A stretch of DNA of 64,000 nucleotides from Blattabacterium sp. DPU. Its GTDB lineage: Bacteria > Bacteroidota > Bacteroidia > Flavobacteriales > Blattabacteriaceae. Under the pieces are notes generated by a model. The model was not told where the DNA came from. It searched no databases and was given only the letters and a program-made list of their open reading frames with translations. The position numbers were made by a program, and so were the translations under genes. Below, piece by piece: positions 38,309 to 48,279 of the stretch (the stretch's first letter is position 1; each line of letters begins with the position of its first letter). The stretch is taken from NCBI RefSeq assembly GCF_011290385.1, contig NZ_CP049785.1:124001-188000 (forward strand). The letters are read 5' to 3'.

Positions 38309-40431
38309 GTTTTTTAGAAAAAATTAGAAAAAATACATGGTTAGTTTTTTTTTTCATTAGTATATCTTTGATATTTTTTATATTGGACCCTAATATAATA
38401 TTGAAATTTTTTACTAAAAATTCCACTATTATTGGAAAAGTGAATGGAGATAATATTTCTTTAAAAGAATATCTTAATTGTTTTCAATTTTTGAAACGAT
38501 TTCGTGAAAATGAACCGGATCATTATTTGAAAAATGATACTTGGAAATTATTAGTTCATGAAAAAGTATTAAATCAACAAGCAAAAAAATTAGGGATACA
38601 AAGTACAAAAGAAGATTTTTGGAAAGCAATAGAAAAACAATCTATATACAGTAAAATAATTGATTTTCAAAATGAAAAGGGTAAAATGAATATGAAAAAA
38701 TTTAGATCATATTTAAAAAATTTAGAAAAAATCCCTTCGTCTTTAGATCCTAAAATAGAAGCAGAAAAAAATATTTGGTTTTATGAAAAAAATAGTATTC
38801 CAAAAAGAATTATTGCAAAAAAATATGTAGAAATGTTGATGTATGGATTAAATACATCTTTTATAGAAGCTCAATTGAATTATAAAGATAAAAATCAATT
38901 CTCCATAATTGATTATATATTTATTCCTTATTCAGAAATAGAAAAAAAATACCGTGAAATTAAAAATTATGAAATTTATAATTTTATTAAAAAAAATAAA
39001 TTTCTTTATAAGAAAGAAAATTTAAGAACCCTAAATTTTGTAATTTTTCATTCTTATCCATCATTGGATGATGAAAAAAATATGAATTCTGAAATAAAAA
39101 AATTATTTAATAAATTTAAAAATTATAATCACAATTCCATAATTGTTTCTAACCAATCTGAAAAACCTTTTGATTCAAATTTTTATTTGAAAAAAAATCT
39201 TCCTATTACTTTGCAACATTTTGTAGAAAAAAACAATAAAATTGGAAGTATGTACGGTCCTGTTAAAGATAATAATATTTATATTATGGCTAAATTAACG
39301 GGGAAAAAAATGGTATATAATTCTGTTTTATCCAGTCATATATTGATTTCTCATAAAGAAGCTATACGTTTTTCTAAAAATAGGACTAAAGAAAAAGCTG
39401 AAAAAATAGCAAAAAAAATATATGATATTGTTATAAAAAATCCTAATCGATTTAATTCTTTAATAGTGGAAAAATCTGACGATGTTATCAATGCAAAAAA
39501 AAATAAAGGAAATTTAGGATGGTTAAAATATGAAGAACAAAATGAAACTTTTAAAGGAAAAGGATCATTTGATTTTTTTTCTTTAAATAATAAAAAAGGA
39601 ACAATAGGTTTAATTGAAACTAAATTTGGATACCATATTATAAGAATTGATAATATAAAAGATATAAAACCAGTTTATCAATTTGCCATAATAATTAAAA
39701 CATTGATTCCGTCAAAAAAAACGGAAGAAATCCTTTATCAAAAAGTTGTTCAATTTATGAAAGAAAATAAAAGTTCAAGTTTAAATACATTTATTAATAA
39801 TGCAAGAAAAAAAAGATATGAAACTCTTTTTTTGAAAGAAATAAAGAGTAATCAATGGAATATTCATGATTTAAACACTGAATTGGACAAAGAAATCATT
39901 AATTGGTCTTATGAAAAAAATAGAAAAAAGGGAGATTTAAAAATTTTTTCTACTTCAAATAAAGATTATATTATGGTTTTGTTATCTAACATTCAAAAAA
40001 AAGGATATCCCATTGAAGAAATAAAAAATAATCTAATTCCTTTTCTATTTAAGAAAAAAATAAATCGTTATTTATATAATATAATAAAAAAAAATATAAA
40101 TCTAGAAAAAATAGCTGTTCGTTTCTCTAAAAAAATAAATAAATCTTATAAAATTAATTTTTATCAGTCGATGATTGAAAATCATACAGAGCCTAAAGTA
40201 GTGGGATATGCTTTTTCTTCAAAATTATATAAGACTTCTAAACCAATACTAGGAGAAAAGGGGCTTTTTTTTGTAAGAACCTTAAAACGTTTTAACACAT
40301 CTAAAAAACTTTCTTATTTTTCTTCTGAAATAGAATCTTTAAATGCTAGTTTAAGAGAAAATGTTTTAGAAAAAATAGGAAATGTATTAATAGAAAAATC
40401 TAATATTAAATATTATAGAAAAAATATATAA
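38305..40431 (+). CDS. PpiD/SurA-like periplasmic peptidyl-prolyl isomerase
   Basis: Membrane-anchored folding factor at the exit of the Sec translocon. One membrane helix lies at about 13-32, then a SurA-N-like helical chaperone region (GKVNGDNISLKEY onwards) and a parvulin domain at about 335-460, recognisable by SHILISHKE and the KKGNLGWLKYEEQ and FGYHIIRID segments. A second, divergent repeat follows to 708. Length agrees with flavobacterial PpiD-type proteins. Its ATG overlaps the CNNM gene stop (ATGA). Convergent with tatA. secDF is close by on the other strand, which fits a role in export. Confidence 0.88.
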   Translation: MSFLEKIRKNTWLVFFFISISLIFFILDPNIILKFFTKNSTIIGKVNGDNISLKEYLNCFQFLKRFRENEPDHYLKNDTWKLLVHEKVLNQQAKKLGIQSTKEDFWKAIEKQSIYSKIIDFQNEKGKMNMKKFRSYLKNLEKIPSSLDPKIEAEKNIWFYEKNSIPKRIIAKKYVEMLMYGLNTSFIEAQLNYKDKNQFSIIDYIFIPYSEIEKKYREIKNYEIYNFIKKNKFLYKKENLRTLNFVIFHSYPSLDDEKNMNSEIKKLFNKFKNYNHNSIIVSNQSEKPFDSNFYLKKNLPITLQHFVEKNNKIGSMYGPVKDNNIYIMAKLTGKKMVYNSVLSSHILISHKEAIRFSKNRTKEKAEKIAKKIYDIVIKNPNRFNSLIVEKSDDVINAKKNKGNLGWLKYEEQNETFKGKGSFDFFSLNNKKGTIGLIETKFGYHIIRIDNIKDIKPVYQFAIIIKTLIPSKKTEEILYQKVVQFMKENKSSSLNTFINNARKKRYETLFLKEIKSNQWNIHDLNTELDKEIINWSYEKNRKKGDLKIFSTSNKDYIMVLLSNIQKKGYPIEEIKNNLIPFLFKKKINRYLYNIIKKNINLEKIAVRFSKKINKSYKINFYQSMIENHTEPKVVGYAFSSKLYKTSKPILGEKGLFFVRTLKRFNTSKKLSYFSSEIESLNASLRENVLEKIGNVLIEKSNIKYYRKNI

Positions 40432-40432
40432 A

Positions 40433-40699
40433 TTACTTATTCCGTTTTATAGAATATGTAGGTACGCATTTTTTTATTTTTTTTTCTTTGTCAATTTCTT
40501 TTTTATTAATAGATTTATCTACATTATTATTATTCCGAATAATTTCATTTTTAATTTTCATTTTTGCATCTCTTAAATATCGGATGCCTTCTCCTAATCC
40601 CCTAGCTATATCTGGTATTTTTTTAGGACCAAAAACAAGTACGGCTATAAAAATGATAAAAAAGCTTTCTTCTATACTAATAAATAATAAATTTTTCAT
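40433..40699 (-). CDS. tatA: TatA/TatB-family twin-arginine translocase subunit
   Basis: Pore-forming subunit of the Tat pathway that exports folded proteins. The 88 residues have one N-terminal membrane helix (about 8-22), the hinge FGPKKIPDIARGLGEGIR at 23-40, an amphipathic helix and a charged tail. The start codon directly abuts the secDF stop (0 bp gap), so both are probably on one transcript. TatA is more likely than TatB because of the FGPKKIP hinge. tatC is not in the window. Confidence 0.88.
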   Translation of the reverse strand: MKNLLFISIEESFFIIFIAVLVFGPKKIPDIARGLGEGIRYLRDAKMKIKNEIIRNNNNVDKSINKKEIDKEKKIKKCVPTYSIKRNK

Positions 40700-43423
40700 T
40701 TATATTTTTTTACAACAATCATATACTATGGATGGAGCAATAAATATAGAGGAATAAGTACCTACACTGATTCCAATGAATAGAGCCAACATAAAACTAT
40801 GAAGAACTTTTCCTCCAAATAGAAAAATAATTAAAACTACTAATAAAGTAATAAAAGAAGTATTTATGGTTCTAGAGAGAGAACTATAAATGCCTTTATT
40901 TATAATCTCTTTCATCAAAAAAGATGTTTTTTTTGAAATTTTTCTAATTTTATCATAAACTATTACGGTATCATTAATTGAATATCCTATTATTGTTAAT
41001 AAAGCAGCTATAAAAGTTTGATCTATTTCCAAAATAGGAAATTTTTTGTGTAAAAAAGAAAAAATTCCAAGTACGATAATTGAATCATGAATTAAAGAGA
41101 TTATTGCTCCTAATCCAAATTGCCATTTTTTGAATCTTATAAAGATATATATAAAAATTCCTACTAAAGAAATTGCAATAGAAATACAAGCTTTATAAAT
41201 CATGTCTATAACTACTGTTGGTCCTATTTTTTCTACAGATAAAATACCTAATGATTTATTTTTTTTTATTTTTTTAAAATTATCAAAATTTATAGGAAAA
41301 AAAGCTTTTAAAGCTATAAATATCTTTTTTAAAATTACTTCGTCCACTTGGTTATTTTCTTCCCGTATTTTATATTTAGTTACTATTTTAAGTTGATTTT
41401 TATCTCCAAATGTTTGAACCCTAGGAAAAGTAGGTTTTCCATTTTCCATAAATGTTTTTGATAAAATTTCTGAAATTTTTTCAGGAACTACTTTACGATC
41501 AAAAAGAATTATGTAAGAACGTCCTCCTACAAAATCTAATCCCAGATTAAACCCTTTTAAAAAAAAAGAAAGTATACTCACAATTATAAAAATAGAAGAA
41601 ATCATATAAACCCATTTTCTTTTAGATAAAAAATCATATTGCATATTTTGAATTTTATTCAGAAAAAAAGTTTTAAAATAAATTTTTTTATATTTTCTAA
41701 AATGCCATTCTAAAAATAATCTTCCTAAACAAATGGAAGTAAACATAGATATTATAATTCCAATAATCAAAGTAGTAGCAAATCCTCGTATTGGCCCTAT
41801 TCCAAAATAAAATAAAATAATTCCACATAATAGAGTGGTAATTTGTCCATCTATAATAGAAGATAAAGCTCCTTGTAAAGTATAACTATTATTAATAGAT
41901 GTTGATAAATGAATTTTATTTTTTATATTTTCTTTGATTTTCTCGTATATTATTATATTTGCGTCCATAGACATTGCTAATGTAAGTATAATTCCAGCAA
42001 TACCCGGAAAAGTTAATACTGCATTCATAGAAATAAGAATTCCAAAAACAAATATAATATTGAAAAATAAAATAATATTAGCATACAATCCTGGAATTGA
42101 ATAATAAAAAAACATCCAAATAAATACAAAAAATAAAGCTATTAAAAAAGATATAATTCCTTTTCGAATAGATTCTTTTCCCAAGTAAGAACCAATTATG
42201 TTTGTTTGAATAATTTTTACAGAGGTTGGTAATTCTCCTGTATTTAATACATTTATTAAATCATTAGATTCTTGTATTGAAAAGTGTCCATATATTTGAG
42301 ACATTCCATTTGGAATAACTGATTTTACTACAGGAACTGCATATACTAAATCATCAAGTACTATTGCAATGTTTTTTCCTATATTTTTTTCTGTGAATAT
42401 TTTCCATTTTTTAGTTCCTTCTTGATTCATTTTAATATTTATATATATTTCATTTAAAGGTCCAAAAGTTTTGTAAGCATCAGTTATCATATTTCCATTT
42501 AAAAAATGAGATGTTTTTTCATCACTTATTTTTATAGCAAATAATTGTAAAAAATTATTTGAATTTTTATATCCCCACAAAAATTTTGTATTATGTAAAT
42601 GATATGGTAAATAATTCATAGCTTCCGTAGAATTTAAAAAATCGGAAATGATTTTTTTATATTTCATGTGAACTAATCCAACTGTATTTGAAGATTTAAT
42701 AAGTGGAATATTCAAAATATCTATAAAAGATTTTTTTATTTTATAATGTTTTTGATAAAATTTATTTATTGTATTAAAATATGGAATCACTTCTTGAACA
42801 TTAAAAGTTTCAAAAAAATGTAATTCCGCTTTTTTTTCTAAAATATTTTTTATTCTATCTACATTTTGTATTCCAGACAATTCAATTAAAATTCGATTTG
42901 AATTTTTGATTCTTTGGATATTGGGTTGTATAATCCCAAATCTATCTATTCTGGATCTCAAAATATTTTGAATGGAAATTATAGATGATTCTATTTTTTT
43001 TTTTAAAAATTTTTTTACCTCTGAATCAGAACTATTAGAATCAATGGATTCATTATTCGATTTATTTCCAAATAAATTTGAAGAGGATAAACTGATATTT
43101 AATTTTTTATTTTTTACTTCTTGATTAAAAGAATTTATAAAATATGATAAATAATCTGTATTTGGATTTTCTTTTTTTTTCTTATCTGTATTCTCCAATG
43201 CTTTTAAAAAAATAAAATTTTGAGAATTGTCAGAAAATTTTTTTAATAAATCTTTTTCAGAAATATCTAAAATCATACTGATTCCTCCTTTTAAGTCTAA
43301 TCCCAGATTTAAAGTTTTTTTGTTATTCTTTATAGAATCTACGCTAGATGATGTAATATAATATAAGCAAATTATAGTCAATATTATAGTTACAAAAATC
43401 GTAAAAAAGTTTCTTACACGCAT
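40700..43423 (-). CDS. secDF: Fused protein-export membrane protein SecDF
   Basis: Proton-driven Sec translocon accessory that helps pull proteins across the inner membrane. The SecD half has an N-terminal helix, the LGLDLKGGISM motif at about 40-50, a periplasmic domain, and six helices beginning near 430. The SecF half begins near 600 with its own LGLDFVGGRSYI motif and a second six-helix bundle. Length 907 is somewhat below free-living flavobacterial fusions of about 1000. An in-frame 11-A tract encodes part of LKKKIE (plus-strand 42994-43004). It is adjacent to tatA. Confidence 0.96.
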   Translation of the reverse strand: MRVRNFFTIFVTIILTIICLYYITSSSVDSIKNNKKTLNLGLDLKGGISMILDISEKDLLKKFSDNSQNFIFLKALENTDKKKKENPNTDYLSYFINSFNQEVKNKKLNISLSSSNLFGNKSNNESIDSNSSDSEVKKFLKKKIESSIISIQNILRSRIDRFGIIQPNIQRIKNSNRILIELSGIQNVDRIKNILEKKAELHFFETFNVQEVIPYFNTINKFYQKHYKIKKSFIDILNIPLIKSSNTVGLVHMKYKKIISDFLNSTEAMNYLPYHLHNTKFLWGYKNSNNFLQLFAIKISDEKTSHFLNGNMITDAYKTFGPLNEIYINIKMNQEGTKKWKIFTEKNIGKNIAIVLDDLVYAVPVVKSVIPNGMSQIYGHFSIQESNDLINVLNTGELPTSVKIIQTNIIGSYLGKESIRKGIISFLIALFFVFIWMFFYYSIPGLYANIILFFNIIFVFGILISMNAVLTFPGIAGIILTLAMSMDANIIIYEKIKENIKNKIHLSTSINNSYTLQGALSSIIDGQITTLLCGIILFYFGIGPIRGFATTLIIGIIISMFTSICLGRLFLEWHFRKYKKIYFKTFFLNKIQNMQYDFLSKRKWVYMISSIFIIVSILSFFLKGFNLGLDFVGGRSYIILFDRKVVPEKISEILSKTFMENGKPTFPRVQTFGDKNQLKIVTKYKIREENNQVDEVILKKIFIALKAFFPINFDNFKKIKKNKSLGILSVEKIGPTVVIDMIYKACISIAISLVGIFIYIFIRFKKWQFGLGAIISLIHDSIIVLGIFSFLHKKFPILEIDQTFIAALLTIIGYSINDTVIVYDKIRKISKKTSFLMKEIINKGIYSSLSRTINTSFITLLVVLIIFLFGGKVLHSFMLALFIGISVGTYSSIFIAPSIVYDCCKKI

Positions 43424-43505
43424 CTTATTTTTCTTATGAAATTATTATATTATTAATAAATTAAAAAATTTTTATAGCTATCTTTATTGGGATTAATAAA
43501 ATTAA

Positions 43506-45329
43506 ATGAATGCACTTGAAAAAATTTTAGCTTATTCGAAGCCCTATAAATATTATTATATCATTAACATATCATGCAATTTTTTATATTCTTTATTTTC
43601 AGTTATATCCATAATATCTATTTCACCTGTATTAAGTATTTTATTTGAACCTTCTGAATACAAAAATAAAACGACATTTTTTAATTCTTTCAATATATAT
43701 TTTGATTTTATTTTAAAATATTTTCATGACTATATAAAAATATCATTATTCAAATATGGAAAAATAAATACTTTAGCTATATTTTGTTTTTTCATTATTC
43801 TTCTTTTCTTAATTCGAAATATATTTCGATATTTAGCGGAATATTTCTTAATAGGAATAAAAACTTCCATAGTTAGAAATATTAGAAATGATTTTCACAA
43901 AAAAATACTTTCTTTACCTATAATTTTTTTTTCAAATAAAAGAAATGGAGATTTAATATCTAGATTGTCTAATGATATTAATGAAATAGAAATATCTATT
44001 GTTAGTTCTTTGGCTAATTTGATTAGTTCTCCTATTATGTTTATTTTTCATTTATTAACCTTATTTTTAATTAGTTATAAGCTTACCTTATTTACTTTTT
44101 TATTGGTTCCTTTAATGGGGGTTTTTTTATCTGTTATAGGAATTAGTTTAAAAAAAGATGCAAGAGGAGCTCAAAACCAATTAGGAAAATTATTTTCTGT
44201 TATAGAAGAAACTTTAAACTCTATTAAAATTATAAATATTTTCAGTGCTGAAAATCAAATGCAAAAACGTTTTGAACAAGTATCTGAATATCAGAAAATA
44301 CTTTCTGCTCGTGTTAATAGAAAAAAAGAATTAGCTTCTCCTATGAGTGAATTTTTTGGTTCCATTACAATGATTTTAATCATTTGGTATGGAGGAAAAC
44401 TTTTTTTAGAAAAAAAAGGAATGGGGCCAGAAATACTTTTTCCTTTCATAGGGTTATTTTTTCAAATTATCAATCCCGCGAAAAGTTTAGTTAATTCTAT
44501 ATCTAATATTCAAAAAGGAAGAGCAGCTGCAGAACGTATTGTAGAAATATTGAATACCAAATGTACATCAAATGAAAAATTTAGATATAAATCCATTTTT
44601 CATTTCGAAAATGAAATTTTATTTCATAATGTATCATTTACTTATAATAAATTGATCTTAATTCAAGATTTAAGTTTCTCTTTAAAAAAAGGAAAAACTG
44701 TAGTTTTAGTGGGGAGATCCGGCAGTGGAAAATCTACCCTTGCTAATTTATTAGCCAGATTTTATGATGTTACATCTGGAGAAATTACTATAGATGGAAT
44801 TAACATTAAATATTTGAAAATTAAAGATTATAGAAAATTATTAGGAATTGTTACTCAAGAACCAGTTCTTTTTAATGATTCTATTTTTAATAATATAGCA
44901 TTAGGATCAGAAAAAAAAGTATCTATAAATTCTGTAATACAAGCAGCTGAAATTGCTAATGCACATTGTTTTATAGAAAAACTTCCAAAAGGGTATGATA
45001 CTATTATAGGATATAATGGAAATAAATTATCCTTAGGTCAAAAACAAAGAATTAGCATAGCTAGAGCTGTATTTAAAGATCCTCCAATTATGATTTTAGA
45101 TGAAGCAACTTCTTCATTAGATACAGAATCTGAAATTACAATTCAAAAAGCATTAAATAAAATAATGAAAAATAGAACATCTCTTGTAATAGCACATAAA
45201 TTATCTTCTACTATTATACAAAATGCAGATCATATTATTGTATTAGAAAAAGGAAAAATTATAGAACAAGGAAAACATGATACTTTAATATCAAATAAGG
45301 GAACTTATAGTAAATTAATGGCTTTATAA
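43506..45329 (+). CDS. MsbA-like ABC exporter, membrane-ATPase fusion
   Basis: Homodimeric type IV ABC exporter, probably flipping lipid A core or another lipid. A six-helix membrane domain fills about 1-320. The ATPase domain has Walker A GRSGSGKST at 403-411, the signature LSLGQ at 508-512 and Walker B IMILDEATSSLD just after. Length 607 is typical. MsbA is the likeliest role because lptC and bamA are retained nearby, but drug or peptide exporters share the architecture. Divergent from secDF. The TerC-like gene follows after 11 bp. Confidence 0.87.
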   Translation: MNALEKILAYSKPYKYYYIINISCNFLYSLFSVISIISISPVLSILFEPSEYKNKTTFFNSFNIYFDFILKYFHDYIKISLFKYGKINTLAIFCFFIILLFLIRNIFRYLAEYFLIGIKTSIVRNIRNDFHKKILSLPIIFFSNKRNGDLISRLSNDINEIEISIVSSLANLISSPIMFIFHLLTLFLISYKLTLFTFLLVPLMGVFLSVIGISLKKDARGAQNQLGKLFSVIEETLNSIKIINIFSAENQMQKRFEQVSEYQKILSARVNRKKELASPMSEFFGSITMILIIWYGGKLFLEKKGMGPEILFPFIGLFFQIINPAKSLVNSISNIQKGRAAAERIVEILNTKCTSNEKFRYKSIFHFENEILFHNVSFTYNKLILIQDLSFSLKKGKTVVLVGRSGSGKSTLANLLARFYDVTSGEITIDGINIKYLKIKDYRKLLGIVTQEPVLFNDSIFNNIALGSEKKVSINSVIQAAEIANAHCFIEKLPKGYDTIIGYNGNKLSLGQKQRISIARAVFKDPPIMILDEATSSLDTESEITIQKALNKIMKNRTSLVIAHKLSSTIIQNADHIIVLEKGKIIEQGKHDTLISNKGTYSKLMAL

Positions 45330-45340
45330 AGCTTTTAAAA

Positions 45341-46057
45341 ATGAATATTGAAAAATGTATAATACAAATTATTCATCATCCTATTCTATCTATTTCTATT
45401 ATAGGAAATTTATTTTTATTAGAAAGTATTTTATCTATAGATAATGCAGCCATGTTATCTTCTATGATTCTGAATCTTAAAAAAGAAGATAGAAAAAGAG
45501 CCATAAAATATGGAATTATTGGTGCTTATTTTTTTCGATGTTTATGTCTATTATTTGCTTCTATATTGATCAAAATATGGTGGTTGAAACCATTAGGAGG
45601 AATTTACTTGATTTTTTTAGGATTAAAACATTTTTTTTTCAATAAAAATTTTATATCAAATAATTTAAAAAATGAAAAAACAAAAGATTCTTTTTGGAAA
45701 GTTGTTTTTATTATAGAAATAATGGATTTAGCTTTTTCTATTGATAATATTTTTGCATCTGTTGCATTATCTGATAATTTTATATTAATTTTTTTGGGTG
45801 TATGTATAGGAATTTTTTCTATGAGATTGATTTTACAATTTTTTGTTCGATTAATGGAAAAATTTCCAGAATTAAAACATTCTACTTTTTTTGTAATCAT
45901 TATTCTTGGAATTAAACTTATTTTTTTTTCAAAAAAATATGTTCCTGATTTTGTATTATTTTTTTTTTCAGAAAAAATATTTTCTTTATTAACTTTTTTA
46001 ATATTTATGTCCCCTATTTTTTTATCATGGATAAAAAAAGTAATTAATAAAAATTAA
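45341..46057 (+). CDS. TerC-family integral membrane protein
   Basis: Multi-pass membrane protein of 238 residues with about seven helices. The TerC hallmarks are two acidic motifs within helices: ESILSIDNAAMLSS near 28-41 and the repeat EIMDLAFSIDNIFAS near 127-141. Family members have been linked to tellurite resistance and, more recently, to manganese export and metal loading of exported proteins. Which applies here cannot be told. It follows the MsbA-like gene and its stop overlaps that of convergent pdhC by 4 bp. Confidence 0.87.
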   Translation: MNIEKCIIQIIHHPILSISIIGNLFLLESILSIDNAAMLSSMILNLKKEDRKRAIKYGIIGAYFFRCLCLLFASILIKIWWLKPLGGIYLIFLGLKHFFFNKNFISNNLKNEKTKDSFWKVVFIIEIMDLAFSIDNIFASVALSDNFILIFLGVCIGIFSMRLILQFFVRLMEKFPELKHSTFFVIIILGIKLIFFSKKYVPDFVLFFFSEKIFSLLTFLIFMSPIFLSWIKKVINKN

Positions 46058-47184
46058 AATAATATGGTAATAGGATCTTCTAAAAAATTTTTAAGAGAAT
46101 GAATATATTGACTTCCTTTAACTCCATCTATAATTCTATGATCACAAGACAATGTAATTTTCATTATATTTCCTATTTCAATTTTATAATTTTTTACGAC
46201 AGGACGTACCATAATAGATCCTACAGATAATATGGATGTATTGGGAGTATTAATGATAGAAGTAAAAGATTCTATTTCATACATTCCTAAATTTGAAACA
46301 GTGAAAGTACTATTTTCTATTTCTTCCGGTTGTATTTTTTTCGATTTTGAACGTAATACTTTATCTCTAATTTCTTTGGAAATTTGTAATAATGATTTTT
46401 GATCTGCATTTTTAATAACTGGAACTATCAATCCATCTTGTATAGCTACAGCTACTCCAATATGAATATGTGGATGTATTATGATTTTTTCATCGTTCCA
46501 TGATACATTTATATCAGGATGTTTTTTTAAAGATTGAGCTACTGCTTTGATAATAATATCATTGAATGATATTTTTTCTTCTAAAGAAAGTTTATGATTT
46601 AAATTTTTTCTAAATTCAATTAATTTATCCGCGTAAATTTCACTAAATAAATAATAATGTGGAGCTGAAAATTTAGAATAAGTTAAATGCTCTGCTATTT
46701 TTTTTCTGATGGAAGAATGAACAATCGTTTTTTGATTTTTTCCTTTCTTTTCCTTAAGGTTAATTTTTTCATAAGATTCTATATCTTTTTTAACAATTCT
46801 ACCATATTCTCCACTTCCTTGAACATTTTCTATAGAAATTCCTATTTTTTTAGCCATTTTTTTTGCTATAGGAGAGATAAATATTTTTTGATTTTTTTCT
46901 TCTTTATTTTTATGTAATTCTGAAATAATATGATTTATATCTTCTCCTTCATAACCTATGATCGCTAATACATCATTAACACGTGTAGTTTCCCCTTCTT
47001 TAATTCCAATAAAAAGCAAAACTCCACTAACATCTATTTCAAAATCTTGAGTAGCTTTATCGGTTTCTATTTCAGCTAGAATATCGCCTTCTGAAACTTT
47101 ATCTCCTATTTTTTTGTTCCATTTGATTACAGTCCCCTCTTTCATTGTATCACTTAATTGGGGCATATATATTATTTCTGCCAT
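46054..47184 (-). CDS. pdhC: Pyruvate dehydrogenase E2, dihydrolipoyl acetyltransferase
   Basis: Core of the pyruvate dehydrogenase complex. It has a single lipoyl domain with the lipoylated Lys43 in ETDKATQDFEI, an E1/E3-binding domain at about 98-137 (SPIAKKMAKKIG...GSGEYGRI), and the catalytic domain with His349 and Asp353 in SCDHRIIDG. At 376 residues it is shorter than two-lipoyl flavobacterial versions of about 540, so one lipoyl domain and linker may have been trimmed. It follows pdhA by 24 bp on the minus strand. The E1 beta gene is not in the window. A 2-oxoglutarate E2 is less likely given the pdhA neighbour. Confidence 0.92.
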   Translation of the reverse strand: MAEIIYMPQLSDTMKEGTVIKWNKKIGDKVSEGDILAEIETDKATQDFEIDVSGVLLFIGIKEGETTRVNDVLAIIGYEGEDINHIISELHKNKEEKNQKIFISPIAKKMAKKIGISIENVQGSGEYGRIVKKDIESYEKINLKEKKGKNQKTIVHSSIRKKIAEHLTYSKFSAPHYYLFSEIYADKLIEFRKNLNHKLSLEEKISFNDIIIKAVAQSLKKHPDINVSWNDEKIIIHPHIHIGVAVAIQDGLIVPVIKNADQKSLLQISKEIRDKVLRSKSKKIQPEEIENSTFTVSNLGMYEIESFTSIINTPNTSILSVGSIMVRPVVKNYKIEIGNIMKITLSCDHRIIDGVKGSQYIHSLKNFLEDPITILF

Positions 47185-47208
47185 TATTTTAATATATTTT
47201 TATGAAAG

Positions 47209-48204
47209 TTAAACTTTATCTAAAAAAGGATAATTATTCTCATAATAAACTACATTATACATTTTTTCTACAGAAGGAAAATCTGATTGTTCTGCGAATT
47301 CCACACAACATTCTATTTTTTTTTTAACTTCATGTTCTATTACATTCAAATTTTCTACAGTTTCCCATTGATTCTGTAAAATCATATTTTTTAATTTTAA
47401 AATAGGATCTTTTTTTTTATACCAATTAACTTCTTCTTTGTTACGATATAATTCAGAATCAGACATAGAATGTCCCCTATATCTATATGTTTTAATATCT
47501 AAAAAAGTAGCACCTTCTCCTTTTCTCGCTTTTTCTATAGCAATAGAAGCGGCTTGTGCTATTTTTTCAGGATCCATTCCATCTACAGGATAAGAATACA
47601 TTCCATATGCCTTTCCTATTTTATAAATTTCTTCTATATTACTACTTCTTTTTATGGAAGTCCCCATAGCATATTTATTATTTTCACATATAAAGACAAC
47701 AGGAAGTTTCCATAACATAGCCATATTAAATGTTTCATGTAAAGATCCTTGTCTTACAGCACCATCTCCCATAATAGTGATAGTTACAGATTCTCTATTA
47801 AAATATTTATCGGCAAAAGCGATTCCAGCTCCTAATGGAATTTGTCCCCCTACAATTCCATGTCCCCCATAAAAACGATGTTTTCTACTAAAAATATGCA
47901 TAGACCCTCCCATCCCATGAGATGTTCCTGTTATTTTCCCTAAAAGTTCAGCCATTATTCTTTTAGGATCCACTCCCATAGAAATAGGTAAGATATGACA
48001 TCTATAAGCGGTTATTATTTTATCTTTAGATAAATCCATTGCATGGGTTAAACCAGCAGGAATTGCTTCTTGTCCATTGTACAAATGTAAAAATCCTCTA
48101 ATTTTTTGTTTTAAGTATAGGGAACGGCATTTGTCCTCAAACTTTCTCCAAAAAGACATATCTTTAAACCACTTAAGATAAGTTTCTTTGGTAATTTCTT
48201 TCAT
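47209..48204 (-). CDS. pdhA: Pyruvate dehydrogenase E1 component, alpha subunit
   Basis: Thiamine-diphosphate subunit that decarboxylates pyruvate. The TPP motif runs from GDGAVRQG at 146-153 to ENN at 174-176. YRCH at 67-70 and YRYRGHSMSDSELYR, carrying the phosphorylation-loop-like segment, are conserved. From ATG 48202-48204 the product is 331 residues, normal for bacterial E1 alpha. The frame extends 20 codons upstream to 48264 but that segment is hydrophobic and lacks homology. It needs the separately encoded E1 beta. It sits between murF and pdhC on the same strand. Confidence 0.95.
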   Translation of the reverse strand: MKEITKETYLKWFKDMSFWRKFEDKCRSLYLKQKIRGFLHLYNGQEAIPAGLTHAMDLSKDKIITAYRCHILPISMGVDPKRIMAELLGKITGTSHGMGGSMHIFSRKHRFYGGHGIVGGQIPLGAGIAFADKYFNRESVTITIMGDGAVRQGSLHETFNMAMLWKLPVVFICENNKYAMGTSIKRSSNIEEIYKIGKAYGMYSYPVDGMDPEKIAQAASIAIEKARKGEGATFLDIKTYRYRGHSMSDSELYRNKEEVNWYKKKDPILKLKNMILQNQWETVENLNVIEHEVKKKIECCVEFAEQSDFPSVEKMYNVVYYENNYPFLDKV

Positions 48205-48279
48205 GAAGAAAAATTTTATGAAATCATTGTATACAAATTTAATCTTTAAGATCCAATATACCAAGAAAAAGAATTTCTA

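Noticed and set aside
45604-45900. 98-codon frame antisense to the TerC-like gene
   Set aside because: No motif, and the plus-strand gene has both SIDN signatures of TerC.
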